A stretch of 64,000 nucleotides of DNA, from assembly GCF_002234675.1 (NCBI RefSeq), contig NC_019859.2, positions 37,048,598 through 37,112,597 on the forward strand, in the 5' to 3' direction. This document shows, piece by piece, positions 30,701 through 42,500 of the stretch. Both the position numbers and the translations under genes were made by a program. The stretch comes from Oryzias latipes (Eukaryota; Chordata; Actinopteri; Beloniformes; Adrianichthyidae). Within the stretch, counting starts at the first letter, position 1; the number at the start of each line of letters is the position of its first letter. The notes beneath the pieces were generated by a model. That model saw only the letters and a list, made by a program, of their open reading frames with translations, did no database searches and had not been told where the DNA came from.

Positions 30701-32231
30701 CCAGACTTCCCTCTGTGAAAACCCTTGACAGAAAATTTCACTGGACATACTAACTCCTCCCCCTGGCGTTCCAAACAGGAAGTACCTGCTGGTCCCAAGA
30801 AGTCAAATTCCCATATACTCAATAGAGAATAAAGCAGCTGTCATTCTGTTGATCAGAAGAACCGTTCTGGATCTGATTCCTTTTTCTTCACATGTTCTTG
30901 CTAATACTCTTTAATTTCATGATATTTTTTCTTTATCTTGTGTTATTCAAGTGTTTTCCACTGACCAATCAGATGCCTCAGTAAAAGCATGTGGAGCCTG
31001 CTGGCCCCACCTCAAACGTTTGATTGACAGCTTCTCCCGTGCCGTTTTCAGTGAAAGGGGTGTGGACTTCCAACAAGCTTAGTCATGAATTGCCGACAGT
31101 AGTTGTCATAGAAACAAGACAGTTGGCCGAATGGGGCCAATCAGTGTCGTCTTGCTCCAAATGGCGGCCCCGTTTCATGGACAAAGGGCGACTAAATTGG
31201 CTTCATTTTGCTGAATCCACAAGTAAGACATTTTCTACGGATGACGCCTCGCCCGCTTTGTCCAGTGATGTATACATGTCTATGGTGGAAACTGGTCGGA
31301 TAAAATGATCAAAGATTCCTCCTGTTGCATTGATCCCTGGACAGATATTTGCCACCCTCCGTTTTGGTGAAAGTTCATTCATGCTGACTGAAGGCAGAGA
31401 CACTGACCAGGACATAGTACTGGTGACCGTTGACCTCAGACATGCCTTTTCTGATCTGCATGAACAGTGGCTGTAGCTTTGAGTTGATGGTATCAATGAA
31501 TTCATCCAGTTTGTCAGGAGTATGAGGCGCTGCAACAGAAGGAGAACAGACTTGGGATCAGTTTCCAACACTTGCTTATGACTCCTCTCTGGAAAGGGCG
31601 ACATGAACAAAACCACCAGTGGGTAAAGCTTCATCCAAACATTGACTTTATCTAGAGACTCTTAAACAGAATGGAAAGTTTCCGTTTTGATCTCTTTCCA
31701 CTGTCAAAGCCCGACCTTTGACGTGTCATTCATCTTAGGAAAGAAGGAAAAGACTTTAAAAAAGTGAAACAAACTTCTGTAAAATGTAGTTAGGCCTTTC
31801 TTAACTGCCTCTTTAAAGTCTTCTCTCAGTGTCCCCGTTGGTTCTTAGCCGACCTTTGTCCTCTACAAACACTCCTGAACTTCTTCAGTCCACCACCACC
31901 TGCCCTCCTCTCGTCTGCTCTAGATCATGTCTTACATTTAACATCCCACCTTTAGCCTAGACCTCTGACACCCACTTCTCCTCCTGTCTGGTTCCAATCC
32001 ATCCCAAGGACCAGATGGAGATGCTTTTCCATCTGGTCCTTGGGGGTAAAGACATGGGAAGCTGCTATTAAATAACTGTAATGAGACTGAAATCCGTGAA
32101 TAATGAGACTCACTCTTGCTGACTTCACAGCAGTGCTGGTGGAGCGTCTTCACTGCATGCTCATCCGTGATGCCGTTGATCATCATGGTCTGGAGGAACC
32201 TCCGATGGCTGTCTCCCATCTGCCGCGCCAT
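15756..32231 (-). CDS. nsmce1: Non-SMC element 1 (NSMCE1), RING-like subunit of SMC5/6, seven coding exons
   Basis: Coding exons are 32231-32114, 31529-31408, 30343-30266, 22524-22378, 17025-16909, 16099-15973 and 15790-15756. All junctions are GT-AG and in phase, giving 247 aa (human about 266). HRRFLQTMM (residues 9-17) matches human HRRFLQLLM. The middle has the winged-helix region ([24 protein letters not shown]), then [18 protein letters not shown]. The zinc-binding RING-variant uses C185/C188, C198, C203, H208, C211 and C224/C227, ending in DDFWPHEIP. In the SMC5/6 complex NSMCE1 pairs with the MAGE protein NSMCE3 as a ubiquitin E3 acting in DNA repair. Two oddities: C198-C203 has four intervening residues where human has two, and the last exon encodes only a short [11 protein letters not shown] tail. 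The start may instead be Met5 (32219). The exon at 32240 begins after TTTGTCAG, so a 5' non-coding exon lies upstream. Confidence 0.92.
16590..16780. repeat. Second copy of the 5.04-5.34 kb interspersed repeat
   Basis: Same order of short matching blocks as the 5040-5340 copy. It lies between two nsmce1 coding-exon blocks (16099 and 16909), with no open frame. Confidence 0.45.
17150..21312. repeat. 19-bp satellite (ACCTACATCTATCAGATCT unit)
   Basis: About 219 copies of a 19-bp unit with frequent C/T changes (ACCCACATCTATCAGATCT, CTTCTACCAG, GTCTACCAG). Variants with a 5-bp ACTAC insertion recur at 19.34, 19.46, 19.75, 19.90, 20.22, 20.35, 20.72 and 21.08 kb. Two successive ones are 366 bp apart (20351 and 20717), a higher-order period of 19 units plus 5. 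The array lies in the nsmce1 intron between 17025 and 22378. Open frames up to 692 codons here are repeats of 19 residues and not genes. Confidence 0.95.
21313..22010 (+). mobile_element. Truncated Tc1-like element
   Basis: It begins with the Tc1-type end CAGTGCCTTGCCAAAGTATT at the array edge (21330). After an untranslated region, transposase N-terminal text appears in broken frames near 21.75-21.84 kb: [20 protein letters not shown], the helix-turn-helix part. Everything from the catalytic domain on is missing. It abuts the end of the 19-bp array. Confidence 0.65.
22020..22320. mobile_element. MITE copy, related to 51.87-52.49 kb
   Basis: Shares GGTCTTTTAACGATGATG-type, AGCCAAAATCCAAAAA, AGTTTCTGCAGAG and GTGGGTCTA blocks, in order, with the vps37a intron copy. 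It ends about 60 bp from nsmce1 coding exon 4 (22378). Confidence 0.5.
22636..23720. repeat. CATC/CATCC microsatellite expansion (1.1 kb)
   Basis: Near-continuous CATC tetramers mixed with CCTCCCT, CAACCATCATC and CACCCATC variants. Larger blocks recur, for example the CATCATCCATCC-CACCCACC segment at about 23.04 and 23.30 kb. Open frames of 467-507 codons rich in HPSI repeats are artefacts. It lies in the nsmce1 intron between 22525 and 30265. Confidence 0.95.
24100..26830 (-). repeat. GC-rich block, probably the 3' part of a LINE or similar element
   Basis: A T-run at 24095-24120 looks like the poly(A) tail of a minus-strand insertion. From 24.7 to 26.76 kb the plus strand is strongly C-rich. 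A unit starting TTAAAATTGGCGGGTAGGG is tandemly duplicated with a 101-bp offset (25601 and 25702). Several frames stay open only because AT-rich stop codons are scarce; they encode unstructured Pro/Arg/Ala or Gly/Leu text without any domain. The block is sharply different from the AT-rich intron around it. Class assignment is inference. Confidence 0.45.
26958..28354. mobile_element. hAT-like element, 1.4 kb
   Basis: Ends CAGGGCTCGACATAGCC and GGGCTATGTCAACCCCTG are imperfect inverted repeats of hAT style. Subterminal GGCCCGGTCCTG and GGGCCAGTAAGTTTC motifs occur at the two sides. GAGCC flanks both ends, but an 8-bp duplication is not evident. Interior stretches near 27.66-27.8 kb (GCGATATGCGATATC) look like another inserted fragment. 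The small open frame at 27.1-27.5 kb has no recognised domain. Confidence 0.55.
28688..29849. mobile_element. piggyBac-like non-autonomous element, 1162 bp
   Basis: TTAA at 28684-28687 and 29850-29853 flanks perfect 14-bp inverted ends, CCCTTTATAGGGCA. This is the hallmark of piggyBac insertion. Inside, about 29.38-29.53 kb, a short frame encodes acidic text [18 protein letters not shown], like the acidic N-terminus of piggyBac transposases, but there is no catalytic core. The flanking GC-rich sequence (28.4-28.68 and 29.85-29.92 kb) belongs to older sequence that the insertion split. Confidence 0.85.
29854..30265. other. nsmce1 intron, nothing recognised
   Basis: Unique-looking intron sequence up to the exon end at 30266. 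Between 30.65 and 31.3 kb a further stretch (CCCATATACTCAATAGAG, CAATCAGATGCC) resembles dispersed fish MITE sequence, but I could not define its ends. Confidence 0.35.
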
Positions 32232-32482
32232 GTTCCTGATCTGACAAACAAACACGCCCAATCCCATCTTTAATTATTATTAATTAACTCTTTCCATGTT
32301 CTCCCTAAACGCTGATTCCTTTCAACTCTACAAATTCATGATTCAAAACGCAATAGAGGCTGAAAGCCCAGTGGGCTGTGTGTAGGACCACCAGGGTTCG
32401 ATTCCCTGGAGATGTGATAAGCTTCATCCAGTCTGGGTCCGTGGGTAAGACCCTTCATGCTGCTGCCTAACTATGTAGCTAT

Positions 32483-34845
32483 CAAGGTTATAATAGTTTC
32501 GGATTTTTTATTAGTTTTAGTTTTTATTTCGTTTTGAAGTTTTGTTTTTAAATTTATTTAGTTTTAATTAGTTTTTAGAGGCAGCTTTACTAGTTTTTAT
32601 TAGTTTTTATTTTTTGAAATTGATTAGTTTTAGTTTAGTTTTTATTAGTTTTAGTGTTAGTTTTAGTCTTTTCTCTTTTTTTTGTAAATTAGGATATTTG
32701 TCAGGTGCATGATTCAAAATCACCAGAATAAGTATTGTATAATAAAAACTCAATCAAAGATCCATTTTGAAACACTTATTATTCAGAGGACACAAGGACA
32801 ACCATCCTTAAATTAAAATACAACAGCATTACGTTACCTGCTCTCGCCTCTTTTTCGGGGGAGGGCGGGAGACAGGCTAGCTTGTCTAGGTACTGTTGAT
32901 TTGCGTTGTTGTGTGCGCTTTTTAAATGTACTTTTCGTAGGGTTTTTCCCTTTGAGGAGCGTTCCACAAATTTTGTCTCCTGCTTCGAGTACAAGGCACT
33001 TACTTTAGTTTTCGACGCTGTTATATTCAAAAAAGTCCCAAATAGGACTCTCCCGCTTTCTCCCAACTTTTACTGCAGCCATCACGCTCATGTAAATGTC
33101 TATGACCACGCTAGCCGGCAGTGTCCGACAGACATCATGTGACGTCACAGACTACGTGATGCCCTAGGGTGGAGCCCTGCGCGGGACTATTTTCTTCATC
33201 CCGCGCCCGCTGAATTTCTGACCAATCCCGCCCGCTCCCGCAACGTATGCGTTACACTCCCGCCCACACCCGCAATATGTATGTCCACTCCCGCCCGCAC
33301 CCGCAAAACTCATAGAATTTATTCCCGCACAGTAATAGAGATGCATTGATTTTGTAATGTCTCCCGTCCCGCAGGAAAAAAACACATATTTGTATTGATA
33401 TTATTAAAGAGATTCATGTCCCTCCTCCAGCCTCATCTTTTCATGCATTCCTCTTTTGTGTAATTTGCAACTTAATTATTAAATATATTTTCACTAATCC
33501 TGTTCGGTTAAAAGTGTGGGTGTGTGCGCGCGCAGACAGACTGAACCAGCTGGTAAAGATGCAGGTCAAAGTCATTTGAATTTATGGATGGAAGAAAAAC
33601 ATTGTAATGGTTCAACAGAGCTTAAAATTTATGAATTAATTTTTTCCTGACGGAAAAATACTTTTTTTTAGCTTCAGCCTTTTCCAGTTTTGCTGATTCG
33701 CAGATCTGAGAACCATGCGTGACTCAGGATGAACCTCGTTTGAGGTTCTTTTCTACTTCATCCATTGACATCATGTCCCTGCCAGGAAACCTGCGCAGTG
33801 TTGCCGGATCGATTGACAGCTCTGTCATCCGTGTGCTGCGCTGTGGCGCCCGGACTATCGTGTCAACCTACGGTGACCGTATTTTGCGCTCTCTGTGTAG
33901 GATACATTGGGAGGGCGGGGATAAATAACTCTCAGCTACAGAGGATGAGCAGGTGAACAGGTAGAGAGGAAAAGCAGGTGTGGGGGGGGGGGTTTGGTTT
34001 CAAACTCTGTCAGAGGGGATGAAAACATGGCGTCAGATTCAGACGCAGTTTTGACTGCAGGAGTTGAAGCAGAGAATTTCTCGGATGATTTTATGAAATC
34101 AAACATGGAAACATGATTACCATGTAAAACTCTTCAAAATAATAAACCTGATCTCTCCACATTCTTCGTGTCTACCATGCATTGATGAACACATCGCTCC
34201 ATGCAGCGATCAGACCATAACTTTAGCTGGTAGCTCCGCCTACACGCGACCGCGGTATCAGGCTTTAAAGAACACACTAAGAGGCGGGGCGGGGCGTTGC
34301 ACAGCCCCAACAACAGGTTAGATGACAGTGGCCATTGGGCGTCTCTACCTGGTGCCTTCACCGAGCTTCAGTACATAAGAATCCAACAGCCGCACAGCCT
34401 AACGCAGTCCGCTAATATATATTCATGAGATATTCATGGCAGCACTCGTCCCGCGGGTTTTTTTTTTGCCGCCCGCTCCCGCCCGCAGCACATTTCAAAC
34501 CGCCCAATCCCGCGAGATTTGGATTGGGTCCCGCGGGACCCGGCGGGACCCAATCCAAATGCAGGCCTCTACCGTAGGGGCCAAATACATAGTAAAACTA
34601 GCAGCGTGAAGTAAATAGATTTTATTTCGACCCAAAAGACTTATGTATTAACAAAGACGAAAACGAAGGATTTTTTGGGGTTAATATTATTTAGTTTCAG
34701 TTCGTTTTATACACACAACAAACAGTTTTAGTTAGTTTTCGTTTTTTTTAAAACTCTCGTTTTTATTTTTATTTAGTTAACGAAAATGTTTTTACAGTTC
34801 TAGTTTTAGTTTTTTCGTTCGTTTTCGTTAACTATAATAACCTTG
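32483..34845 (-). mobile_element. hAT element with BED-finger transposase remnant, itself interrupted
   Basis: Ends CAAGGTTATAATAGTT and AACTATAATAACCTTG are inverted repeats, and flanking GTAGCTAT (32475-32482) and GTAGCTAC (34846-34853) match at 7/8. A minus-strand frame from 33082 reads PIWDFFEYNS, then after a TAA SKCLVLEAGDKICGTLLKGK: a BED-type zinc finger as in hAT transposases. Subterminal AGTTTTTATT/AGTTTTAG tracts are present at both ends. A second hAT occupies 33170-34571. Confidence 0.8.
33170..34571. mobile_element. Inner hAT element (1402 bp)
   Basis: Ends TGGAGCCCTGC and GCAGGCCTCTA are inverted repeats. Flanking 8-mers CCCTAGGG (33162-33169) and CCGTAGGG (34572-34579) match at 7/8. 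Subterminal regions are rich in CCCGC on one side and GCGGGACC on the other. No intact transposase. It interrupts the 32483-34845 element. Confidence 0.75.
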
Positions 34846-35024
34846 GTAGCTACAAAGGGGCCCAAGTGTGGGTCTCCCTGTGTCCGTCCCCAGTCCGGAT
34901 AAAATACAGGGTTGTGTCAGGAAGGGCATCCGGCGTGAAAATCTGCCAAACCACCTGTGAGAATCCCTGAAAGACTATTGGTTGTAGCAACCCCTGAAAG
35001 GTGACCAATGACATGGTTCAAAAC

Positions 35025-38000
35025 TCACAACATGAGACAACATAAGACAACATGAGACAACACGAGACAACACGAGACAACACAAGACAACACAAGACAA
35101 TATGAGACAACACGAGACAACACGAGACAACACAAGACAACACGAGACAACACGAGACAACTCGAGACAACACGAGACAACACGAGACAACTCGAGACAA
35201 CATGAGACAACATGAGACAACATGAGACAACACGAGACAACACGAGACAACACGAGACAACATGAGACAACACGAGACAACACGAGACAACACAAGACAA
35301 CACAAGACAACACGAGACAATATGAGACAACACGAGACAACTCGAGACAACACGAGACAACTCGAGACAACATGAGACAACATGAGACAATATGAGACAA
35401 CACGAGACAACTCGAGACAACATGAGACAACACGAGACAACTCGAGACAACATGAGACAACATGAGACAACATGAGACAATATGAGACAACACGAGACAA
35501 CTCGAGACAACATGAGACAACACGAGACAACTCGAGACAATATGAGACAACACGAGACAACATGAGACAACATGAGACAACACGAGACAATATGAGACAA
35601 CACGAGACAATACGAGACAACACGAGACAATATGAGACAACATGAGACAACATGAGACAACATGAGACAATATGAGACAACACGAGACAATATGAGACAA
35701 CACGAGACAACATGAGACAATATGAGACAACACGAGACAATATGAGACAACACGAGACAACTCGAGACAACATGAGACAACATCAGACAACATCAGACAA
35801 CATCAGACAACATGAGACAATATGAGACAATATGAGACAACACGAGACAACACGAGACAACATGAGACAACATCAGACAACATGAGACAACACGAGACAA
35901 CATGAGACAACACGAGACAACACGAGACAATATGAGACAATATGAGACAACATGAGACAATATGAGACAACACGAGACAATATGAGACAACACGAGACAA
36001 CACGAGACAACATGAGACAACATCAGACAACATGAGACAACATGAGACAACATGAGACAACACGAGACAATATGAGACAATATGAGACAACATGAGACAA
36101 TATGAGACAATATGAGACAACACGAGACAATATGAGACAACACGAGACAACACGAGACAACATCAGACAACACGAGACAACACGAGACAACATCAGACAA
36201 CATCAGACAACATGAGACAACATGAGACAATATGAGACAACATGAGACAACACGAGACAACATGAGACAACACGAGACAACACGAGACAATATGAGACAA
36301 TATGAGACAACATGAGACAATATGAGACAACACGAGACAATATGAGACAACACGAGACAACACGAGACAACATGAGACAACATCAGACAACATGAGACAA
36401 CATGAGACAACATCAGACAACATGAGACAACACGAGACAATATGAGACAATATGAGACAACATGAGACAATATGAGACAATATGAGACAACACGAGACAA
36501 CACGAGACAACACGAGACAACACGAGACAATATGAGACAATATGAGACAACATGAGACAATATGAGACAACACGAGACAATATGAGACAACACGAGACAA
36601 CACGAGACAATATGAGACAATATGAGACAACTCGAGACAATATGAGACAACACGAGACAACATGAGACAACATGAGACAACACGAGACAATATGAGACAA
36701 CACGAGACAATACGAGACAACACGAGACAACATGAGACAACATGAGACAACATGAGACAATATGAGACAACACGAGACAATATGAGACAACACGAGACAA
36801 CACGAGACAACACGAGACAACTCGAGACAACATGAGACAACATGAGACAACATGAGACAACATGAGACAACTCGAGACAACACGAGACAACATGAGACAA
36901 TATGAGACAACACGAGACAACACGAGACAACATGAGACAACATCAGACAACATCAGACAACATCAGACAACATGAGACAATATGAGACAATATGAGACAA
37001 CATGAGACAACACGAGACAACATGAGACAACATCAGACAACATGAGACAACACGAGACAACATGAGACAACACGAGACAACACGAGACAATATGAGACAA
37101 TATGAGACAACATGAGACAATATGAGACAACACGAGACAATATGAGACAACACGAGACAACACGAGACAACATGAGACAACATCAGACAACATGAGACAA
37201 CACGAGACAATATGAGACAATATGAGACAACATGAGACAATATGAGACAATATGAGACAACACGAGACAATATGAGACAACACGAGACAACACGAGACAA
37301 CATCAGACAACATCAGACAACATGAGACAACATGAGACAACATCAGACAACATGAGACAATATGAGACAACATGAGACAACACGAGACAACATGAGACAA
37401 CACGAGACAACACGAGACAATATGAGACAATATGAGACAACATGAGACAATATGAGACAATATGAGACAACACGAGACAATATGAGACAACACGAGACAA
37501 CACGAGACAACATGAGACAACATCAGACAACATGAGACAACATGAGACAACATCAGACAACATGAGACAACACGAGACAATATGAGACAATATGAGACAA
37601 CATGAGACAATATGAGACAATATGAGACAACACGAGACAACACGAGACAACACGAGACAATATGAGACAATATGAGACAACATGAGACAATATGAGACAA
37701 CACGAGACAATATGAGACAACACGAGACAACACGAGACAATATGAGACAATATGAGACAACATGAGACAATATGAGACAACACGAGACAATATGAGACAA
37801 CACGAGACAACACGAGACAACATGAGACAACATCAGACAACATGAGACAACATGAGACAACATCAGACAACATGAGACAACACGAGACAACATGAGACAA
37901 CATCAGACAACATGAGACAACACGAGACAATATGAGACAATATGAGACAACATGAGACAACATGAGACAATATGAGACAACATGAGACAATATGAGACAA

Positions 38001-38111
38001 TATGAGACAACACGAGACAACTCGAGACAACATGAGACAACATGAGACAATATGAGACAATATGAGACAACATGAGACAATATGAGACAACATGAGACAA
38101 TATGAGACAAC
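35025..38111. repeat. 10-bp satellite (CATGAGACAA unit)
   Basis: About 309 tandem copies with almost no length change. Five main variants differ at three positions: CATGAG, CACGAG, TATGAG, CTCGAG and CATCAG, each followed by ACAA, plus rare CACAAG near the left edge. Up to about 35780 CTCGAG variants are common and CATCAG absent; from 35781 CATCAG is common and CTCGAG rare. Minus-strand open frames up to 386 codons (SCCLVLSRVV repeats) are artefacts of a 30-nt frame cycle. Confidence 0.97.
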
Positions 38112-39564
38112 ATTACTGTGTGAGCTAGCATAACCTGCTTTCTGGAATACCCCCCTGGGCTATCATAGGTAGTGGGTGCAGTATTTAGGGGGGGTGACAC
38201 TTATAAGTGTTTTACTTGTTCTCAATCCTCTTCAAACATTCATCTTTCTTTTCCTATCTATTTTTCCTTATAGCATACATCTGAAATAAAATATTGTATC
38301 TACACGTGTCTGTCTATGCTCAATGTGATTATTAGCTGGATGTGTTGAAGGAAATACCAGCCTGAAGTTTAATAAAAAATGTTTGAATTAATTACTCATA
38401 TATACCAGACATTAAACAATATTTGTCCCAGTTGCAACAAAAAACCTTTGTCTCAGCTTAAAAGAATAACCTAAAGTTAATTTTTGTTGTTTTTTACTTT
38501 TGTAACCTAAGTCGTTGTTAAACGGATTTACTCTTTGTTCTCTATGTCAATGTTCTGAAAGTGTTTTAAAGCTACTGCTAGACGCTTGCATGACAAAAAA
38601 GGCACGAGAGTTGAATGTTATCACCATTATTTAAATACAAATGTAAAATATGGTTTCACAAACAGCATAAACTCGCAAAATGTCAAAGATAAAAAAAAAC
38701 TGGGATGTGTTTAGCAGTTTGGAAACCCGTTAACTAACTTATTGGGTTTGTGGTTTGAAATCAAATGTAATTAATCTCTGTTAAATAATGTGCAGAGCGA
38801 CTTTTCTGCTTTCTATTCGCTTCATTTGACAATATTTACACAGAAAAACATACATCCACAAGAGTTTACAGATGTTTACCTTTCCCGCTCCAGCACGAGG
38901 CACTTCCGTGTCGGTTCTTCTTCTTCCCGCCTTTCAGAGAGTTATTGCTATTGATTACTGCCACCTGCCGTCAGGGAAGAGAACAGCAGATCACATTGTT
39001 TTCACACACAAATTCACCGACAGCTCAAGAAAAAACGAGAAACACCATAATCACTAAATGAACAAACAATTTATTAGAAAAATTAATACATAATTTATAT
39101 AAATACTGTAGCGACCTGGGGGTTAGGGGTTTATCTTCTTAGCCTCTTTCTTCCCCTCTGAAACTATCCAGGGTTGTGTGGTGTGTGGGACATGGTCAGC
39201 TCTCTCATGTAGCCACTTAATAAGCAGCTTGGCTATAGTGACTTACCATCTGGGTTGTTACAATACTAGCTATAGTTATAGAAATATTATTTTTTAAAAT
39301 ACTGTACAAAATAAACAATTTAAAACACAGAAAATACATTAACTGAAGAATTATTAAGACTAAGTTTGAGTAGTCTAAAATAGTATTGTAAATAAAACTA
39401 TTTTCTCTTTATATCTCAACATTTTATTATGAAAAAAAACCTGTTTATTTACATAACTTATACCAGTAACCTAATTTCCTGCTATACATATTAATAGTCC
39501 AAGTAAATGCTCTAGTCCTGCCTGCATGCACTCATTTTCTATTGTAGAGTGAATGTGGCATTAA
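38112..39564. other. AT-rich stretch between two satellites
   Basis: Apart from the candidate nsmce1 first exon at 38880-38955 and plus-strand text at 38872-39057 without family resemblance, I see no gene. The stretch 39060-39540 is AT-rich and featureless. Confidence 0.4.
38880..38955 (-). promoter_or_regulatory. nsmce1: Candidate non-coding first exon/promoter of nsmce1
   Basis: The minus strand reads an ETS-type ACACGGAAGTGCC, followed 25 nt later by a donor, GGGAAAG|GTAAAC (exon end 38880). This could be the 5' exon needed by the acceptor at 32241. It would give a 6.6-kb first intron containing nested transposons and the 10-bp array. It is inference: no homology exists for non-coding exons. 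Confidence 0.35.
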
Positions 39565-42500
39565 CCAGTCTTCAGTGGTCCGTCACCTTCATCCAGTCTT
39601 CAGTGGTCCGTCACCTTCATCCAGTCCTCAGTGGTCCGTCACCTTCATCCAGTCCTCAGTGGTCCGTCACCTTCATCCAGTCCTCAGTGGTCCGTCACCT
39701 TCATCCAGTCCTCAGTGGTCCGTCACCTTCATCCAGTCCTCAGTGGTCCGTCACCTTCATCCAGTCTTCAGTGGTCCGTCACCTTCATCCAGTCTTCAGT
39801 GGTCCGTCACCTTCATCCAGTCTTCAGTGGTCCGTCACCTTCATCCAGTCTTCAGTGGTCCCTCACCTTCATCCAGTCTTCAGTGGTCCGTCACCTTCAT
39901 CCAGTCCTCAGTGGTCCGTCACCTTCATCCAGTCTTCAGTGGTCCGTCACCTTCATCCAGTCCTCAGTGGTCCGTCACCTTCATCCAGTCCTCAGTGGTC
40001 CGTCACCTTCATCCAGTCTTCAGTGGTCCGTCACCTTCATCCAGTCTTCAGTGGTCCGTCACCTTCATCCAGTCCTCAGTGGTCCGTCACCTTCATCCAG
40101 TCTTCAGTGGTCCGTCACCTTCATCCAGTCTTCAGTGGTCCGTCACCTTCATCCAGTCTTCAGTGATCCGTCACCTTCATCCAGTCCTCAGTGGTCCGTC
40201 ACCTTCATCCAGTCCTCAGTGGTCCGTCACCTTCATCCAGTCTTCAGTGGTCCGTCACCTTCATCCAGTCTTCAGTGGTCCGTCACCTTCATCTAGTCTT
40301 CAGTGGTCCGTCACCTTCATCCAGTCTTCAGTGATCCGTCACCTTCATCCAGTCCTCAGTGGTCCGTCACCTTCATCCAGTCCTCAGTGGTCCGTCACCT
40401 TCATCCAGTCTTCAGTGGTCCGTCACCTTCATCCAGTCTTCAGTGGTCCGTCACCTTCATCCAGTCTTCAGTGGTCCGTCACCTTCATCCAGTCTTCAGT
40501 GGTCCGTCACCTTCATCCAGTCCTCAGTGGTCCGTCACCGTCATCCAGTCTTCAGTGGTCCGTCACCTTCATCCAGTCTTCAGTGGTCCGTCACCTTCAT
40601 CCAGTCCTCAGTGGTCCGTCACCGTCATCCAGTCTTCAGTGGTCCGTCACCTTCATCCAGTCTTCAGTGGTCCGTCACCTTCATCCAGTCTTTAATGGTC
40701 CGTCACCTTCATCCAGTCTTTAATGGTCCGTCACCTTCATCCAGTCCTCAGTGGTCCCTCACCTTCATCCAGTCTTCAGTGGTCCGTCACCTTCATCCAG
40801 TCTTCAGTGGTCCGTCACCTTCATCCAGTCCTCAGTGGTCCGTCACCTTCATCCAGTCTTCAGTGGTCCGTCACCTTCATCCAGTCTTCAGTGGTCCGTC
40901 ACCTTCATCCAGTCTTCAGTGGTCCGTCACCTTCATCCAGTCTTCAGTGGTCCGTCACCTTCATCCAGTCTTCAGTGGTCAGTCACCTTCATCTAGTCTT
41001 CAGTGGTCCGTCACCTTCATCCAGTCTTCAGTGGTCAGTCACCTTCATCTAGTCTTCAGTGGTCCGTCACCTTCATCCAGTCTTCAGTGGTCCGTCACCT
41101 TCATCCAGTCTTCAGTGGTCCGTCACCTTCATCCAGTCCTCAGTGGTCCGTCACCTTCATCCAGTCTTCAGTGGTCCGTCACCTTCATCCAGTCCTCAGT
41201 GGTCCGTCACCTTCATCCAGTCTTCAGTGGTCCGTCACCTTCATCCAGTCCTCAGTGGTCCGTCACCTTCATCCAGTCCTCAGTGGTCCGTCACCTTCAT
41301 CCAGTCTTCAGTGGTCCGTCACCTTCATCCAGTCTTCAGTGGTCCGTCACCTTCATCCAGTCTTCAGTGGTCCGTCACCTTCATCCAGTCTTCAGTGGTC
41401 AGTCACCTTCATCTAGTCTTCAGTGGTCCGTCACCTTCATCCAGTCTTCAGTGGTCCGTCACCTTCATCCAGTCTTCAGTGGTCCGTCACCTTCATCCAG
41501 TCCTCAGTGGTCCGTCACCTTCATCCAGTCCTCAGTGGTCCGTCACCTTCATCCAGTCCTCAGTGGTCCGTCACCTTCATCCAGTCTTCAGTGGTCCGTC
41601 ACCTTCATCCAGTCCTCAGTGGTCCGTCACCTTCATCCAGTCTTCAGTGGTCCGTCACCTTCATCCAGTCTTCAGTGGTCCGTCACCTTCATCCAGTCTT
41701 CAGTGGTCCGTCACCTTCATCCAGTCCTCAGTGGTCCGTCACCTTCATCCAGTCATCAGTGGTCCGTCACCTTCATCCAGTCCTCAGTGGTCCGTCACCG
41801 TCATCCAGTCTTCAGTGGTCCGTCACCTTCATCCAGTCTTCAGTGGTCCGTCACCTTCATCCAGTCTTTAATGGTCCGTCACCTTCATCCAGTCTTTAAT
41901 GGTCCGTCACCTTCATCCAGTCCTCAGTGGTCCCTCACCTTCATCCAGTCTTCAGTGGTCCGTCACCTTCATCCAGTCTTCAGTGGTCCGTCACCTTCAT
42001 CCAGTCTTCAGTGGTCCGTCACCTTCATCCAGTCCTCAGTGGTCCGTCACCTTCATCCAGTCTTCAGTGGTCCCTCACCTTCATCCAGTCTTCAGTGGTC
42101 CGTCACCTTCATCCAGTCTTCAGTGGTCCGTCACCTTCATCCAGTCTTCAGTGGTCCCTCACCTTCATCCAGTCTTCAGTGGTCCGTCACCTTCATCCAG
42201 TCTTCAGTGGTCCCTCACCTTCATCCAGTCTTCAGTGATCCGTCACCTTCATCCAGTCCTCAGTGGTCCGTCACCTTCATCCAGTCTTCAGTGGTCCGTC
42301 ACCTTCATCCAGTCCTCAGTGGTCCGTCACCTTCATCCAGTCTTCAGTGGTCCTCACCTTCATCCAGTCTTCAGTGATCCGTCACCTTCATCCAGTCCTC
42401 AGTGGTCCGTCACCTTCATCCAGTCTTCAGTGGTCCGTCACCTTCATCCAGTCTTCAGTGGTCCGTCACCTTCATCCAGTCTTCAGTGGTCCGTCACCTT

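Larger units (their letters stand above)
32372..34975 (+). mobile_element. tRNA-derived SINE split by an inserted hAT element
   Basis: The left part (32372-32482) has the B-box text CCAGGGTTCGATTCCC. The right part (34846-34975) has GTGTCAGGAAGGGCATCCGG and AAAATCTGCCAAACCA, the usual body of this SINE type. The break coincides with the hAT target duplication GTAGCTAT/GTAGCTAC, so the two parts were once contiguous. Confidence 0.75.

Noticed and set aside
34975-38200. Minus-strand open frames up to 386 codons rich in Ser, Cys, Leu, Val
   Set aside because: Ten-bp satellite read as a 30-nt cycle; hydrophobic text looks membrane-like by accident.
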